Source: Karstenula rhodostoma CBS 690.94
Taxonomy: Eukaryota > Ascomycota > Dothideomycetes > Pleosporales > Didymosphaeriaceae
Reading direction: 5' to 3'
Assembly: GCA_010093485.1 (NCBI GenBank)
Contig: MU001503.1
Span: 1,571,132 to 1,635,131 of the forward strand
Length of the DNA stretch: 64,000 nt
Each line of letters starts with the position of its first letter. Positions within the stretch are counted from its first letter, which is position 1. The position numbers and the translations under genes were made by a program. Below the pieces are notes generated by a model. It ran no database searches, was not told the origin of the DNA, and was given only the letters and a program-made list of their open reading frames with translations. Below are positions 37,943 through 51,781 of the stretch, in pieces.

Positions 37943-40900
37943 TTAAATTTAAAACCCCTTCTTTTAGTTAGAAATTAGTAATTATAATATCTACCTTTAG
38001 CTCTTTAAATATAGAAAGGTCTATTAAAATTCTAAAATTTTTCTTTAAATTAGCTATTAAGGTACTAGAATATTCTTTAAAGTCCTTATTAAAAACTAAC
38101 TATTAAGGTACTAGAATATCTTTTAAAGTCCTTATTAAAGACTAGCTATTAAGATACTAGAATATCCTTTAAAATTCTTATTAAAAACTAGCTATTAAGG
38201 TATTAGAATATTCTCTAAAATCCTTATTAAAGACTAGCTATTAAGGTACTAGAATATTCTTTTAAATTTTTTAAACTCCCTTAAAAACCTACTAATATTA
38301 GGTATCTTTAGTAGAATTAATTATTATAAAAATTAAATCCCTTTTAAATAGAAATATATATTTATTATAGGTATATTAAAAATAATATATATACTCTTAG
38401 TAAATAGATTTAAAATATAACTAACTATCTATTTATTATTTATATTTTATCTATCTAAATCTATCTTTTATTTTTATAGTAAATATTAATTTATATAATA
38501 TCTCTATTTTAAATAGCTCTTTTTTTCTATTTATTTTATCTCTAAATAGCTCTATATCTACTATACTACTACCTATAATTAAATATATAAAAATAAAATT
38601 TTTAGTACCTAAATAGTCTATTAATAGAAATCTAATACTTTTTTTTTAGAATTATATTAGAACTTACTTTATAAGCTATACTACTAAAGTAATAATAGCT
38701 TTTAATTTTAGTAAAAAAAACTTTAATAATATTTTAAAAATAAATAAATTCTATTATAGTATAACTATAGATAAGATACTATATATACTATTCTAAAATT
38801 ACTTATTTATTTTAATATAAAAATAGATACTAGTAACTAAAATTTTTAGTATATAACTTCTCTATAAGCTAGAAGATCTATTTTTTTAAATTAAACTTTT
38901 CCTACTAGAACTAGATATTTAGCTATCTAAAGGTACTAAAAAATACCTAGCTAATATTAGTAAAATTAAGAAAGAATTAGGCCTCTATTAGAATTTTAAA
39001 ACTAGAAATTATAAGGAAAAAAAGAATAACTTTAAGGTTAGTCTATAAATAACTAGATTATAAAAATTAAAGAAAATATCTAAACTATATATAGTTTTTA
39101 CTAATATTAATATAATTATTCTAGACCTAATTACTTTAAATAGAAAGGACCTAGAGATTTTAAACTACTAAGGCCTAGAGTTTACTATTACTTCTAATAT
39201 ATATATAGGTTATATTAAGACTAATATAATTTTATTTACTATAAAGCTATAGTTTATAGTTTTATTCTATTATATATATAAAGTATAGAACTAGTAATAA
39301 AAGCTAGTCTAGTAAAATACTAATTTAAATAATAAAATTAATATTATAATAAACTTCTAGATATAAACTTAAAAGGAAAATAATTATCTATAAACTAAAA
39401 TTATAGAACTAAAAAAAACTACTAAGGCTAAGAATTAACTAATATAGATAATAATTAGTAACTTAAATAATAATAATAATTTTAAGTTACTTTACTAGTT
39501 TAGTACTTTCCCTACTAAGCTAGTACCTACTATTAAATATAATACTAAACTAGTTACTCTAAAAATAGATAATTAATAAGGTATAGACTATTTTATTATA
39601 GATTAATATATATTAAAAATAAATATCCTTTATAAACTTTTCTATAAAATACTAAACCTTTATTATATAAAATATTAAGCTTACTAAAATAAATACTTAT
39701 CTTCTAAAATTCTAGACCCTAATAAGTTTAATAGTAATAAGACTTAGTTTAAGCTATAATTCTATTTACTAGAGGTTAAGATTAAATCTAATATAGACTA
39801 TTTTTAGTAAAATACTTTTAAAGAATATACTATAGCTATTACTAATTATATTAATATATAATTAAAAGGCTATACCTTTAAAATTTTTAATATTTAGAAA
39901 TAATAATAATTAATTATATTTTTTATAGGTTTATATAACTACCTCTAAGCTATATTTATACTATTAAACTAGGATATTAATACCTATACTAATCTCTAGA
40001 AAATAATACTTCTATTTAAAGGAGATATAAACTTATTTATTATATAGTATAATATATTTATAAACTAGACTAGATTTTATTCTAATAATTCTAAAGAGAT
40101 ACTCTATAAGAAGCTCTATATAAAGCTTACTAATTAGTTTATTTAGAATACTATTAATTCTATTATAAAGTATAATAAATTTTATATTATTATTTATAAA
40201 CTATATAAAGCCTTTAAGTATAACTATTAGACTAATTATAATTAACTTACTTTTTCTACCCTATACTATTATAAGGAGTTTTTATTATAAATAATTACTT
40301 TAGCCCCTTATTATATTATAGGACTACCTAAAGATACTATAGTAGAATTAGCTCTAAAGTATTAATCTACTAACTCTAGATATAGGTATTTTAAGGAGTA
40401 GTATTATAAAAATTAGGTATATTATAATTACCTTTCTAAGAACTATATTTACTATAATTACCTTATTAAATCCTATAATAGGTATACTATTACTACTATT
40501 ATAAAGGTTTAAAAAGAGAATAAAATTTATTTTTTTCTAGAATTTAATAATAAATATATTTTAGATAAAAACTTTAAGTTAGATTTTAAGTTAGAAAGCT
40601 AGAGGTATTAGTTAACTCTAAACTAGTACCCCTAATAGAAGTAGTAGATATAGAACTAATTAATCTATAAAAGCTAGTATTCTATTCTAAAAAGTATTAT
40701 ACTAACTCTAAAAATATTTAAATTTCTAATTTATTTAGAGAAATACCTTTTATACTTTCTATAATATTTTAAAATAATAAATATAAAATTTATATATATA
40801 GTCTTATTAATTCTAGTATATTTATATATAATCTTATTACCTTATAGCTAGAAAAAGTACTAAGATACTAACTTAGTATTAAATTAATATAGTTTAAATA

Positions 40901-43900
40901 CTTAATTCTTCTTAAAAGTTTTACTAGTAAGAAGGCTATCTTAGTTAATTACTACTTTTAAGTAATACTTAATATTAATAAATATTCTATAATTATATAG
41001 TTTATTCTATATAAAATAAAAGACTATAATTTTATTATAGAATAAAAATTCTTTAAGGATATTAAGATACTAATTAATTATTATAACTAGTACTTAATAT
41101 AGCTAAATAATATATTATTATAAATTATTACTTTATTTATAATACTATACTACCTACTCTTACTAGTTAATAAAGAATACTAGTTTAATACTAACTAATA
41201 GGATACTAACTTTAAAAAGAAGGATATTTAACTTTAATAAGTATAATTACTCTATAGGGAATACTTCCCTATAAAGGAGTTTAAGATTTTTATAGAGTCT
41301 ATAATATTATTTATCTCTCTAATATAGGCTACCCTCTAGAACTATAGTAATTATTAACTATTTTTAGTAGAGTCTATTCTAGATAAGAACTTTATTATAA
41401 TATATTATATATTTTTAAATAAGAATAATAATAAAACTAAACTACTAGAGTCTAGAAATAAAAGTTAGTAATTAACTAAACCTAATATTAAAAATAATAC
41501 CTTAGTATATAGATATAATAATAAATTACTATATAATAATAAATTATTATTAGGGAAATTAATTACTTTTACTAAGCCTAATCCTACTAGAGACTCTAGT
41601 AAATAAGCTACTAAGAAACTCTTATAAGAGCTAAAAATTAAACTAAAAAACTACTTAAAAAACTAAGTTATTATTATCTTCTACTCTATAAAATAGTTTT
41701 AATATAAGGAAGATTTATATAAGATAAATAAAGTACTATTTAATTTAGAATTACTATTTTTAAAGGAACCCCCTAAGTATTAAATACTAATAAGGGAATA
41801 GCTCTTTAAAATTAATATTAATATTTTAATTATTTCTACTATAGTATTTATAGTTAGTATATAAAGTATAGAGATTAACTCTATTAGTTAATATAAATTA
41901 CTTAAACTTATAGAAACTAAGTATTATAAAAAGAAAACTATAGCTAATTTTTTAGAAAAGTTTTAAGAATAGCTACTTATAGAACTTAAAGCTAAGCTTC
42001 TTTACTATAGATAGGTAGGAATAGATATTTTTTATTTTAGTAAATAAAAAGTAAATACCTTACCCCTATAATAGAAAGATATTAACTATAATATTATTCT
42101 TACTAAAAATATTAATACTTTAAAAACCTCCCTACTATATTCTATATTCCTTAATAAGTTAGAATTACTATATTTATATATTTAGAATATATTAAAGAAA
42201 GGGTTTATTTCTTTTAGTAATACTAGCTTTACCTCCTCTATCTTATTTATAAAAAAGTCTAGAGGGGGATAATATCTTTATATTAATTATAAAAGACTTA
42301 ATAATATTACTAAAAAAAATATTATTTTTATATTATTATTAAAGGGAACTCTTATATACTTATCTAGGATATATATATTTACTAAACTAGACCTATAATA
42401 AGCCTTTTACTATATATAACTTACTAAATATACCTTTAACCTTTCTATATTTTAAATTTAATATAGTAATTTTAAATATAATATTCTTCTTTTTAGTATA
42501 ACTAATAGACTAGTATTATTCTAATATTTTATTAATATAATTCTAGCTAATATAATTAATTTAATTTATATAGTTTATATTAATAATATTCTTATCTACT
42601 CTAAGAACCCCCTAGAGTATAAGGTTTATATATCTAAAATTATTAAATAGCTAAAAGAATACTACCTTTATTATAATATTAAGAAAAGTAAATTTACTAT
42701 TTAAGAAATTAAATTTCTAGATTTTATTATTACTACTAATAGAATCTATAAGGACCCTAAAAAGGAAACTATAGTATAGAACTAGAAAGAGCCTACTAGT
42801 CTCTATATTCTCTAATTTTTTTTAGAATTCTATAACTATTATTAGACTTACCTTAAAAATTATAGATATATTATTTAATTCCTTACTAAACTAACTAAAA
42901 AAGGTATTTAGTATAAATTTAAAAATAAGAAATATATTACTTTTTAAACTATAAAAAACTTTTTCTACTTAGATAATCTTATTATATAGTACTCCCCCTA
43001 CTATAAAATATAAATAGAAACTAATACTAATAATAATATTATTATAGAAGCTATTTTATAAATATAAAATAATAAAATCTAGAAACCTTTTAGTTTTTAT
43101 TTATATAAAATAAAACTAGTAGAGATAAATTATAATATTTATAATAAAGAAATACTCGTTATTATAGATAAGTTATATATATAATATATCTAGCTTATTA
43201 GTTTATAGTTAGAAAAGCTATTTACTATTATTATAAACTATTATATACTTAAATACTTCTCTATAAAATAAGAACTTATACTCTACTAAATTTATTAGTT
43301 AGAAGTATTATTCTAGTATAATTATATAATTATATTTTACTCTAAATTTATAAATATTATAGCTAATATACTATTATAGAAATAGAAAGAACTAATTATA
43401 TAAAAGGTAAAAGCTAAATTAGCTTATATAATATATTTCTTCCCCTAATAATAGAATATTACTAATAATAATACTAATAATAAGAACTATAAAATAGTAG
43501 TATTAGTTATTACTACTAAACTAAATTAGTAGAGTAAAAAGGCTAAATTATAAAACTTTTCTATTATACTAATAAACTACCTATTTAAAGTAAATTATAT
43601 TAATTTAACCTTAAAACTACTTTAAAAAACTACTTTTAAACTAAATAGTAAATATAATAAAATACCTTTTAAACTTTTTTTATACTAAGACTACTTAGTT
43701 ATTTTTAAAACTAGTTAGTTTTAAATAATTTTTATTAATATAGTTTACTTTTACTAGATAACTATATACCTTAGTACTAAAAAAATCTATAAACTTATCT
43801 AGAAATTATATTATTAGAGCTATATATATATAGATATTAAATAGTTTATATATAATTATAAGATCTATTACTAAACTAAGCCCCCTTATAATAAAAAGCT

Positions 43901-45637
43901 AGGTCTACTCTAGTTACTATCTATTCTAAAGGCTATATAGTAAAATATCTCTATAGACTTTAAAAGCTTTTTACTAGACTAAAAAGGCTTTAATAATATT
44001 ATAGTTTATATATACTATCTAAGTAAATATATCTTTTTACTATTATATTATAAAATAATTATTATAGAATAGACTATCTCCCTTTATTACTAGTATATCT
44101 AGAGAATTTTTAGTATCTCTAAATCTATTATATTAAATTAAGGGCTATAATTTACTTTTAATTTTACTAGTAAACTATATTATTTTATAAGTATATAGTA
44201 GAAATTTATATTTATAGATTATATCTAAATAGATAGCTAAACTAAAATATATAATAAGTATATTAACTAGTATTTCTATCTATTTATTAATAAATTTTAG
44301 AATAACTAATTAGATCTACTCTCTTTAATAGACTAGGTATAAGCCTTTTTATTTAACAAATTTACTAATTTCTTTCTATATAAAATTAAGTTTAACTCTA
44401 AAACTAAAGTTTTTTAGAACTAAAAAAATAAAATTAGATTATCTAAAAACTCCCCTAATAATATTAGCTCTAAGTAAGTCTATAAATTTATTATTACTTA
44501 CCTTAAAACTATTACTTAAATCTATAACTAGACCTATTAGAACCTTATTATAGTATAAGACTTAATAATAAAATAAGCTAATAAATACTACTAACTATTT
44601 AATTTTATTATTAATAACTTTATTTATATTACTCTAAAAGGCTTTTTAATATTATATTTCTTTATTAAGTTTAATAAGTAAATATATAGTCTATACTATA
44701 TTATAGAAATAAAAGAATTATTTTATAAATTTAAATTACTATTATATATAAAAGTTTACTTAGTATTTTATATAAATTATTTTTAGAAAATACCTAATAA
44801 TCTACTTTCTAGATAATACTAACTATAGGAACTACTAATTAAAGTTAATAATACTTTTAAATAGGAGATATCGCTTATTTATAATAGCTAACTAAGTTAG
44901 GGAAAACTCTAGTACTAAGTAATATAATAAGGCTATAACCTAGATAATATATAATATCTAGTATTTAACTTTAGAAATATTCTAAAACTAGTAAATAACT
45001 TTTATAATATTAATTCTTAAATAGCTAGGCCCCTTAAGTACCTAGATACTTAAAAAAAAGTTATCCTTAATAAAGTATTTTTAGATAGTAATTCTAAAGA
45101 TAACACGCCTATTAAGGTAAATAATTAATAAAAAATTATTTAAAAATAGACTAGTTAGTATAATAACTTAATTTAAATAGCCTATTTAATATTTATAAGA
45201 TATACTTACTTTATACTTTTTAGTATTATAAAGGATTAAACTTTATATATTAAGTACTTTAAGTCTTTAATTATAAGTAAGGAATTTAAAGTTTTAAACT
45301 AGATTTTAACCTCTTTTTATAGAATTAAGAAACCCTATATAATATATATATAATAGTGTATAGCTAACTACTTATAAAAATTCTAAATAAAAGTATTTTT
45401 ATATAGAAAATTATAAAGTTTAATATAATTATACTAGAATAAAATACTCTAATCTAGTCTATAACTATATAAGTTTAATAAGAAATTTTTTAAAAGTATA
45501 GAAAATATTTTTTTTTATTTTTATTTTTATTTTTTTTTCTAGACTAATTTATTCTTTTCTTTTTTTTTTATAGATATAGGTATTTTTATAGTTTTTAGAA
45601 ACTATTAAGACTCTAGATTATATTTAGAGGGGGGTAG
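37943..45637 (+). pseudogene. Gypsy B1 gag-pol remnant
   Basis: Decayed Gag-Pol. At 42564-42602 the frame reads Phe-Ile-Tyr-Ile-Val-Tyr-Ile-Asn-Asn-Ile-Leu-Ile-Tyr-Ser, the reverse transcriptase core with Asp-Asp changed to Asn-Asn. Near 42880 a Pro-Tyr-Thr...Leu-Thr-Lys-Lys-Gly-like segment marks the RNase H side. At 44124-44160 the integrase motif reads Leu-Asn-stop-Gly-Leu-stop-Phe-Thr, the decayed Ser-Asp-Arg-Gly-X-Gln-Phe-Thr with catalytic Asp at 44136-44138 changed to Asn. The RT, RNase H, integrase order makes it Ty3/Gypsy. Gag should lie in about 38.3-40.5 kb; no zinc knuckle was confirmed. Confidence 0.9.
38040..38275 (+). repeat. 46-bp leader repeats of Gypsy B1, five units
   Basis: ggtactagaatat starts at 38061, 38107, 38153, 38199 and 38245, exactly 46 bp apart. 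Each unit also has tccttattaaagactagc. They lie between the 5' LTR and gag. The period is not a multiple of three, so this is probably untranslated leader. Confidence 0.92.
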
Positions 45638-45882
45638 TATAAGAATTAATTTAATCTAAAATTAAATTCCCTTATAGAATATTTATTTATCTTTAAGTTT
45701 AGACCTTATTTAGTAGTCTATATATAGATTAGTTAGTAGATTTTAAATATCTAGTATATAAAAAGTTCCTCTCTAGAACCTTTTTTATTTTATATCTTAA
45801 GTTTAGTTTTAATTTATATAGTTTTTTCTATTTATTTAATTCTAAGAGTATTTATTCTATTTAGTTATATTCTAGTCTTATA
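45638..45882 (+). repeat. B1 3' LTR
   Basis: 245 bp, partner of 37697-37942, preceded by the purine run at 45627-45637. Confidence 0.94.
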
Positions 45883-46535
45883 ATTACTTACCTAAAAGTA
45901 GAGATTATAGAGATAAAAAAGTAAAAGTAATTACTTATAACTTATAATATTTATATACTTAATATACTAGATTATTTAAAAAAAGAGACTTTAAAGAGTA
46001 TAAATACTAGTATTACTTTTATATTACTACTATATAGATTTTTAACTAATTTAAACTAGTTATAGATTAATTCTTTTATTATTAATCTTTTTACCTTTTT
46101 TAATTTCTTTTTTAATTTTAGACTAATATTTTTATTATCTAATTCTTTTAGAGTTAGTCTTTTACTATTAACTAGTAGAAGTTCTCTAATAGTTTCTTAT
46201 AGTTTATAAAATTTCTTTTTAATTTTTAAATATTATACTATTCTATTTATTCTTTCTACTTAACTAAGTATTTTTACTAACCTTTAATTATTTATAGGTT
46301 TTTAAGTACTTTAACTTTATACTTATTATTTTTTAACTCTAGTTAGGTTTTAATTAGAGTATTTAGAGGTACTAGTTCTAAAAGTATTTTATAAAAGGTA
46401 GAATAAATTTTTATACTTATTAGTAAAAGTAACTTAGTTATAATTAGTCCCTTTATTTTTTAAACTTTAAAAAGTCCTATTTAAAAGTAATTTAGTTTTT
46501 TACTTAATTATTTTATTTTTAGATTTTTTTATAAT

Positions 46536-46821
46536 TATTAGATTATATATATATATTATTATCTATAGTATAGTATACTTACTATTATAGTAAGTTATAG
46601 TAACTACTAGTAATAGTAGGTAGTAAGTATAAAAGGAGAGGCTAGGATATTTTATACTATTAGAACTAGTATAGGGTACTAAGGCGCTATTTAAGGGCGT
46701 ATCTTAGCTAGACTTAAAATAGTAATTAATTATAATAATTTATATAAATATATAATATATAACTAACCTATCTATATCTATAATTTATAGTAATCTATTA
46801 TTATTTATAGTAGATCTAATA
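46536..46821 (+). repeat. Copia 5' LTR
   Basis: 286 bp, ending gatctaata. It carries ggcgctatttaagggcgt near 46683, with CpG sites that have been lost in the 3' LTR (ggtactatttaagggtat). Confidence 0.92.
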
Positions 46822-49800
46822 ATTAAGAGTTTTACTATCTTATTACTAACTATATATACTAAATAATATAACACTATTTATTAAATCTATAAAAATCTTT
46901 CTTACTATCTCTATATAGTATATAGAATAGCTAATAATACTAGAAATATAAGTAAGAGCTAACTAAATATAATATATATTTAACCTAACTAATAGTAAGG
47001 TACTAAAACTATAATTATAAGTATTATAACTACTAGACCTATATTAATTTATATATAATAATAATCTAATACTAAGTAGTCTATATATTTTTATAAATAT
47101 ATAAAAGTTATAATAGAACTTATAAGTTAAATATTATAAACTATAATCTAATTAGTATAAAATAGAACTAGTAAAATATTATATAGAGGTATAGGGAGTA
47201 AAAAAGCTTATATTATATCTATAGAATTCTATTATAGCTAATCTATTTAGTATCTACTACCTCTTTAAAAAACTATATAAAGAATAGATCCTCTTTATTA
47301 TAAAAAAGATAAGAGTTAATAATAAAAAAATAAAACTATAAGTATAATATAAATACCTATATATTATCTAAAATACTAAAAGGTTAACTAAATAAAACCT
47401 CTAGCTAACTAAATATAATTATATAGTATTTACTACTAAAAAGTAAGGCTATATAGAGACTATAGATAATATAACTATTCTTAATAATTTTATAAGAAGT
47501 ATTATAGTACTAGATAAAATATATACTACTACTTTTAAATAGGCCCTTTAAAATAAATAGGAGATAATATACTAAAATATAATAAAAAGGTTTAAACTCT
47601 ATATAAAATACTATTATCTAGTTAAGATTATAATTAAAACTATATTTATTACTAGAGGAGAACTAGATATTAGTACTAAAGGGGATACCTTTTATACTAA
47701 TAATAGTATACCTATATAAATATAAAGTACTTAAAAATAAGAATAAAGTATAATAATATCCTTATAGAGATTATATAACCCTAATCTACTTATACTATAT
47801 AGGTAAGAATTCTTTATACTATATAGATAAAGCTCTATACTATATAGATAGAATACCTCTATACTATATAGATAGGAAGGTTATAAAAGGAATAAAATAC
47901 CTTACTAGTAAATAAAAAATTAAGGTATAAATAAAGAAAAATATTCTATATATTCTATAGAATATATACTAAAGGATTACTATTATACCTTTCTAGAAAA
48001 AGCTCTAATATAGTAGAAATTATAACTAGAATAGAATAGTTTTATTAAGTATAATATCTAAAATAATCCCTTAATATAAGAATAGATATATATATCTAAA
48101 TAAATATAATTTAGAATACTATAAATTAAATAATTATATACTCCTATACTAATCTAAATATTAGAGGCTAGTAATAAATAACTAAAAAAATAGAAAATTA
48201 CTATAATTTCTATAAGTTTCTAAGTAATCTTTTAATCTAATCCTTATATATACCTACTATAAACCTTATTAATCCTTAACTTAAATACTATATATTATAT
48301 TTTTAATAATATTAATTAATTTATTTTACTTTAGCTACTAATATTAGGAGACTTTATATAGGTAAATAATATATAGGTCTAAATATAAGGATATAGAAGT
48401 ATTTACCTTAGACTATAAAGTTATTAAAGAAATAGTATAATTAGGCTTAATAATATAGCTTACTACCCTAATCTACTCTATAACCTAGTATCCTTTTAAC
48501 TACTTAAATATTAAAAACTATAGTAGAATACTAAATTAGAACCTATAGTACTAAAATAGGCTAATAATACTATTATAGTAGAACTATAAAAACTATATAG
48601 TTAATAGATACTAAAGTATAAACCTACTAATAGTATTTATACTATTATATAAAGTATAGTATATACTATATATAAGGTAATAATATATATAAAGTATAAA
48701 GTAAAAACTATAAATATAGCTATATAGTATAAATAACTAGACTACCTAGAATTAAATATACTTAAGTATCTAGTATAGCGAGTTAAGGGGGTATATATTA
48801 AAAGTATCCCTATAGTAAAATATAATACCTATAAATAAGTTAAATTAAAATAATAGATTAGATATATACCTTAACTAAATAATTAAAGACCTAGTAAGTA
48901 TATTATAATTAACTTTTATAACTTTAAATCTAATAGCTCTACTAAAGAGAAAAGCTAAATATTAATTACTAATTAATACTTTAGCTATATATAGGACTTC
49001 TACTTTAAAGATAATTATCTAGTAAGAATTATTATTAAGATATTTAGTAACTTTATATTATTTATAAAAGTATAGTTTAGTATAATAGTTAAGATTATTA
49101 AATTAGATAATAAGATCTTTATAGTAAAAGTAGATATTAAATACTAGTATATAAGCTAAGGTATTAAAATTAAACCCTTAGTACTAGATATATAAGTATA
49201 AAATAGAGGAGCTAAGTACTTAAAAGGTATAATAAAAGAAAAAGCCTATATAATATAACTTAATATAAACCTTTTATAAGAAATATAGTCTAAAATTACT
49301 AGAACTATAGTATATCTATATAATTAAATACTAAATTATAAAAATTACTAGTACTTACTATATAAGATATTTTTTATAATAGTTATCCTTATTAATAGAA
49401 TAATAACTTAGCCTTAGAAATTAAATCTAGTATACTTTAAAGTATATAAAAGTAAAGCTTTCACTATAACTAATAATATATAGTATAGAAAAAATAAGTT
49501 ATAAAGACTTAATTTAAAGATATAGATTAGATACCTTATAGAATACTAATTAATAAATATCTAGCGTATATAGATTCTATTACTATTAAAAGTAATTAAT
49601 ATCTATAATATTATATTTAATAAAGATATAGTATTTAATAGAATATAGGAAGAGCTTATAGATAACTTTATATATAGTACTCTAAAAAAGATTATATTAT
49701 AGATTAGAACTATAAAAAAACTATCTACTCTAATAATTAAACTAGAGATAACTTTATTTTATAAAGATAAGTTAGTTATAATAAGTTATAATAACTTATA

Positions 49801-51781
49801 ATAATAATAAGAGATATTAGAAGAATTACTAAAAAGGAAATATAATAGTACCTACCTATTACTACTAATAATACTACTACTAGTTATACTACTAGTATAA
49901 CTTATAATATAGAATATACTATTACTAAAAGTATAAGTAGTAGATAACTATATATAGTAGTTAATAATAACTAGTATAAAAATTATACCCTAGATAGCTA
50001 TATTTATAATAGGTACTTTAGTAGGTTATAAAGGTATATATAAAGGCTATAACCTCGATAAAATATAAGTAAAATAAATATTTATAAAAGGATTAAAGCC
50101 TTATTAAAGCTAGTTACTACTACTACTAATAATCTAAACTAGACTTAAGGATTACCTAATAGGGGAATTATTTTAAGAAGCTAAATATAAATACCTTACT
50201 AGTTATTAATAAATAAACTTATAAATAGAAATACTATAGAGACTAATTAAATAAGTAGGTTACTAAATCCTTAACTATATATAGATATATACCTATAAAC
50301 TTAATAAATACTATTAATTTCTAAAGTATAAGACTTAACTAGTTATATAAGGAGACTAGTAGAAGAATATTACTCTATAAAATACCTATATAATAATTTT
50401 AGCTAATTAATTATTCTATATACTTATAGCGATAGCTATTAGATATAACCTTAAACTAAAATAATATAATATAACTAATATATTTATATATATAATACTT
50501 AATTAAAAAGTCTATATAAGGATACCTATAAAATACTAAAAAAGAGGTATAACTTTTAAACTATAGAAGGCCCTTTATAGACTCTAAATCTTATCTAAGC
50601 TATAGTAGAAAGAATTTACTATAATACTTAAAAATATAGATTTTACTATAATTCTATATAAACTATACTATATAATTAAGAATAGTATTATTATTTTCTT
50701 CTATATAGATAATATTATTATTACTTATTACTAAATAAAGGAGGTAGTAGTAACTAAAGTAGTAGAGCTACTTAAATAAAAATATACTATAACTAGAGGA
50801 AATAACCTATAATAGTTCCTTAGTATAGAGGTTATTTAAAAATAAAACTAGTAACTTATATAATTATTATAGACCTTATATATTAAAAAGATCTAATAAC
50901 TAGTAGATAAAACTAATTATTACTATAATATATCTATAGCTAGTATAGAGCTTAAACCTTAAGAAAATCTAGTCTTACTATTAGAGATTAATAAGTATTA
51001 ATAAAAAATTAGATTACTACTATTTATAGTAATTATAATATAACTAGATATTACTTTTATTATATTATAGCTAGTTTAGTTTCTATTAAATCTAGACTAA
51101 GTATATTAAAATACTACTAATAGAGTATTATTATATTTCTTAATTACTAAATATAAGGGTCTATAGCTTAGAGATAGATTATACTTCTAAATTACTAGTA
51201 ATACCTTATTTACTAATAATATAATTAATAGGAAAAGCTTATAGGGCTATATAATTAAGTTATTTAATAGTCTAATAGTATAGAGGGTAAATAAATAAAA
51301 TACTATTACTACCTCTATAATAAAGGTAGAACTACTTACCCTATTATAGGTAGCTAAGAAAGCTATCTATATTTTAAAATTATTAAAGGAGTTTAAAATT
51401 ATATTACCTAGCTCTATAATTATAATATAATATAATAATTAATAAATAATTTACTTAGTAACTTAGAAAGTATTAAAACTCTAGACTAAGCTCTAATATA
51501 TTAATATCTATAATTACTAGCTATAATAAAAAGTCTCTATAGAAATAATTACTATTAAATATATTAAGTTAGCTAAAATAATTACTAATAGACTTATAAA
51601 GGTACTACTAGTAAATAAATATCTAGACTTCCTTAACTAATTTAAATTAGTTAATATAGAAAATTAAGAGGTAATAAGTACTATACTACTTAAAAAAATC
51701 TAAAATTATCTTTTCTAAGTATTCTAAGCTATTACTTATAATCTAGCTTAAATAGTCTAGGAGTACTAAGCTAAGGGGGTA
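46822..51781 (+). pseudogene. Copia gag-pol remnant
   Basis: Decayed polyprotein of a Ty1/Copia element (Gag, protease, integrase, RT, RNase H in that order). Visible pieces: Asn-Ile-Ile-Phe-Asn-Lys-Asp at 49607-49627, the decayed Arg-Asp-Val-Ile-Phe-Asp-Glu block between integrase and RT; Lys-Leu-stop-Lys-Ala-Leu-Tyr-Arg-Leu at 50558-50584, the Ala-Leu-Tyr-Gly-Leu RT motif with Gly changed to Arg; Tyr-Ile-Asp-Asn-Ile-Ile-Ile at about 50702-50722, the Tyr-Val-Asp-Asp active site with one Asp changed; and near 51431-51460 a decayed Asp-Asn-Gln...Ala-Ile-Tyr-Leu RNase H segment. Stops are frequent. Integrase and Gag were not confirmed residue by residue. Confidence 0.88.

Larger units (their letters stand above)
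37697..45882 (+). mobile_element. Gypsy family B copy 1 (B1), complete, plus strand
   Basis: An 8186-bp relic with LTRs 37697-37942 and 45638-45882, inserted in A2. The target duplication is gttac (37692-37696) against attac (45883-45887), differing by one G/A change, and the empty site is present in A1 near 4094 (ggttacttattt). LTR ends are tataag...cttata, that is TG...CA after RIP. A polypurine tract agaggggggtag precedes the 3' LTR. It serves as the reference for B2 and B3. Confidence 0.95.

Noticed and set aside
37943..37965. Primer-binding site of Gypsy B1
   Set aside because: The position is right, but RIP has removed every TGG, so no tRNA match can be claimed.
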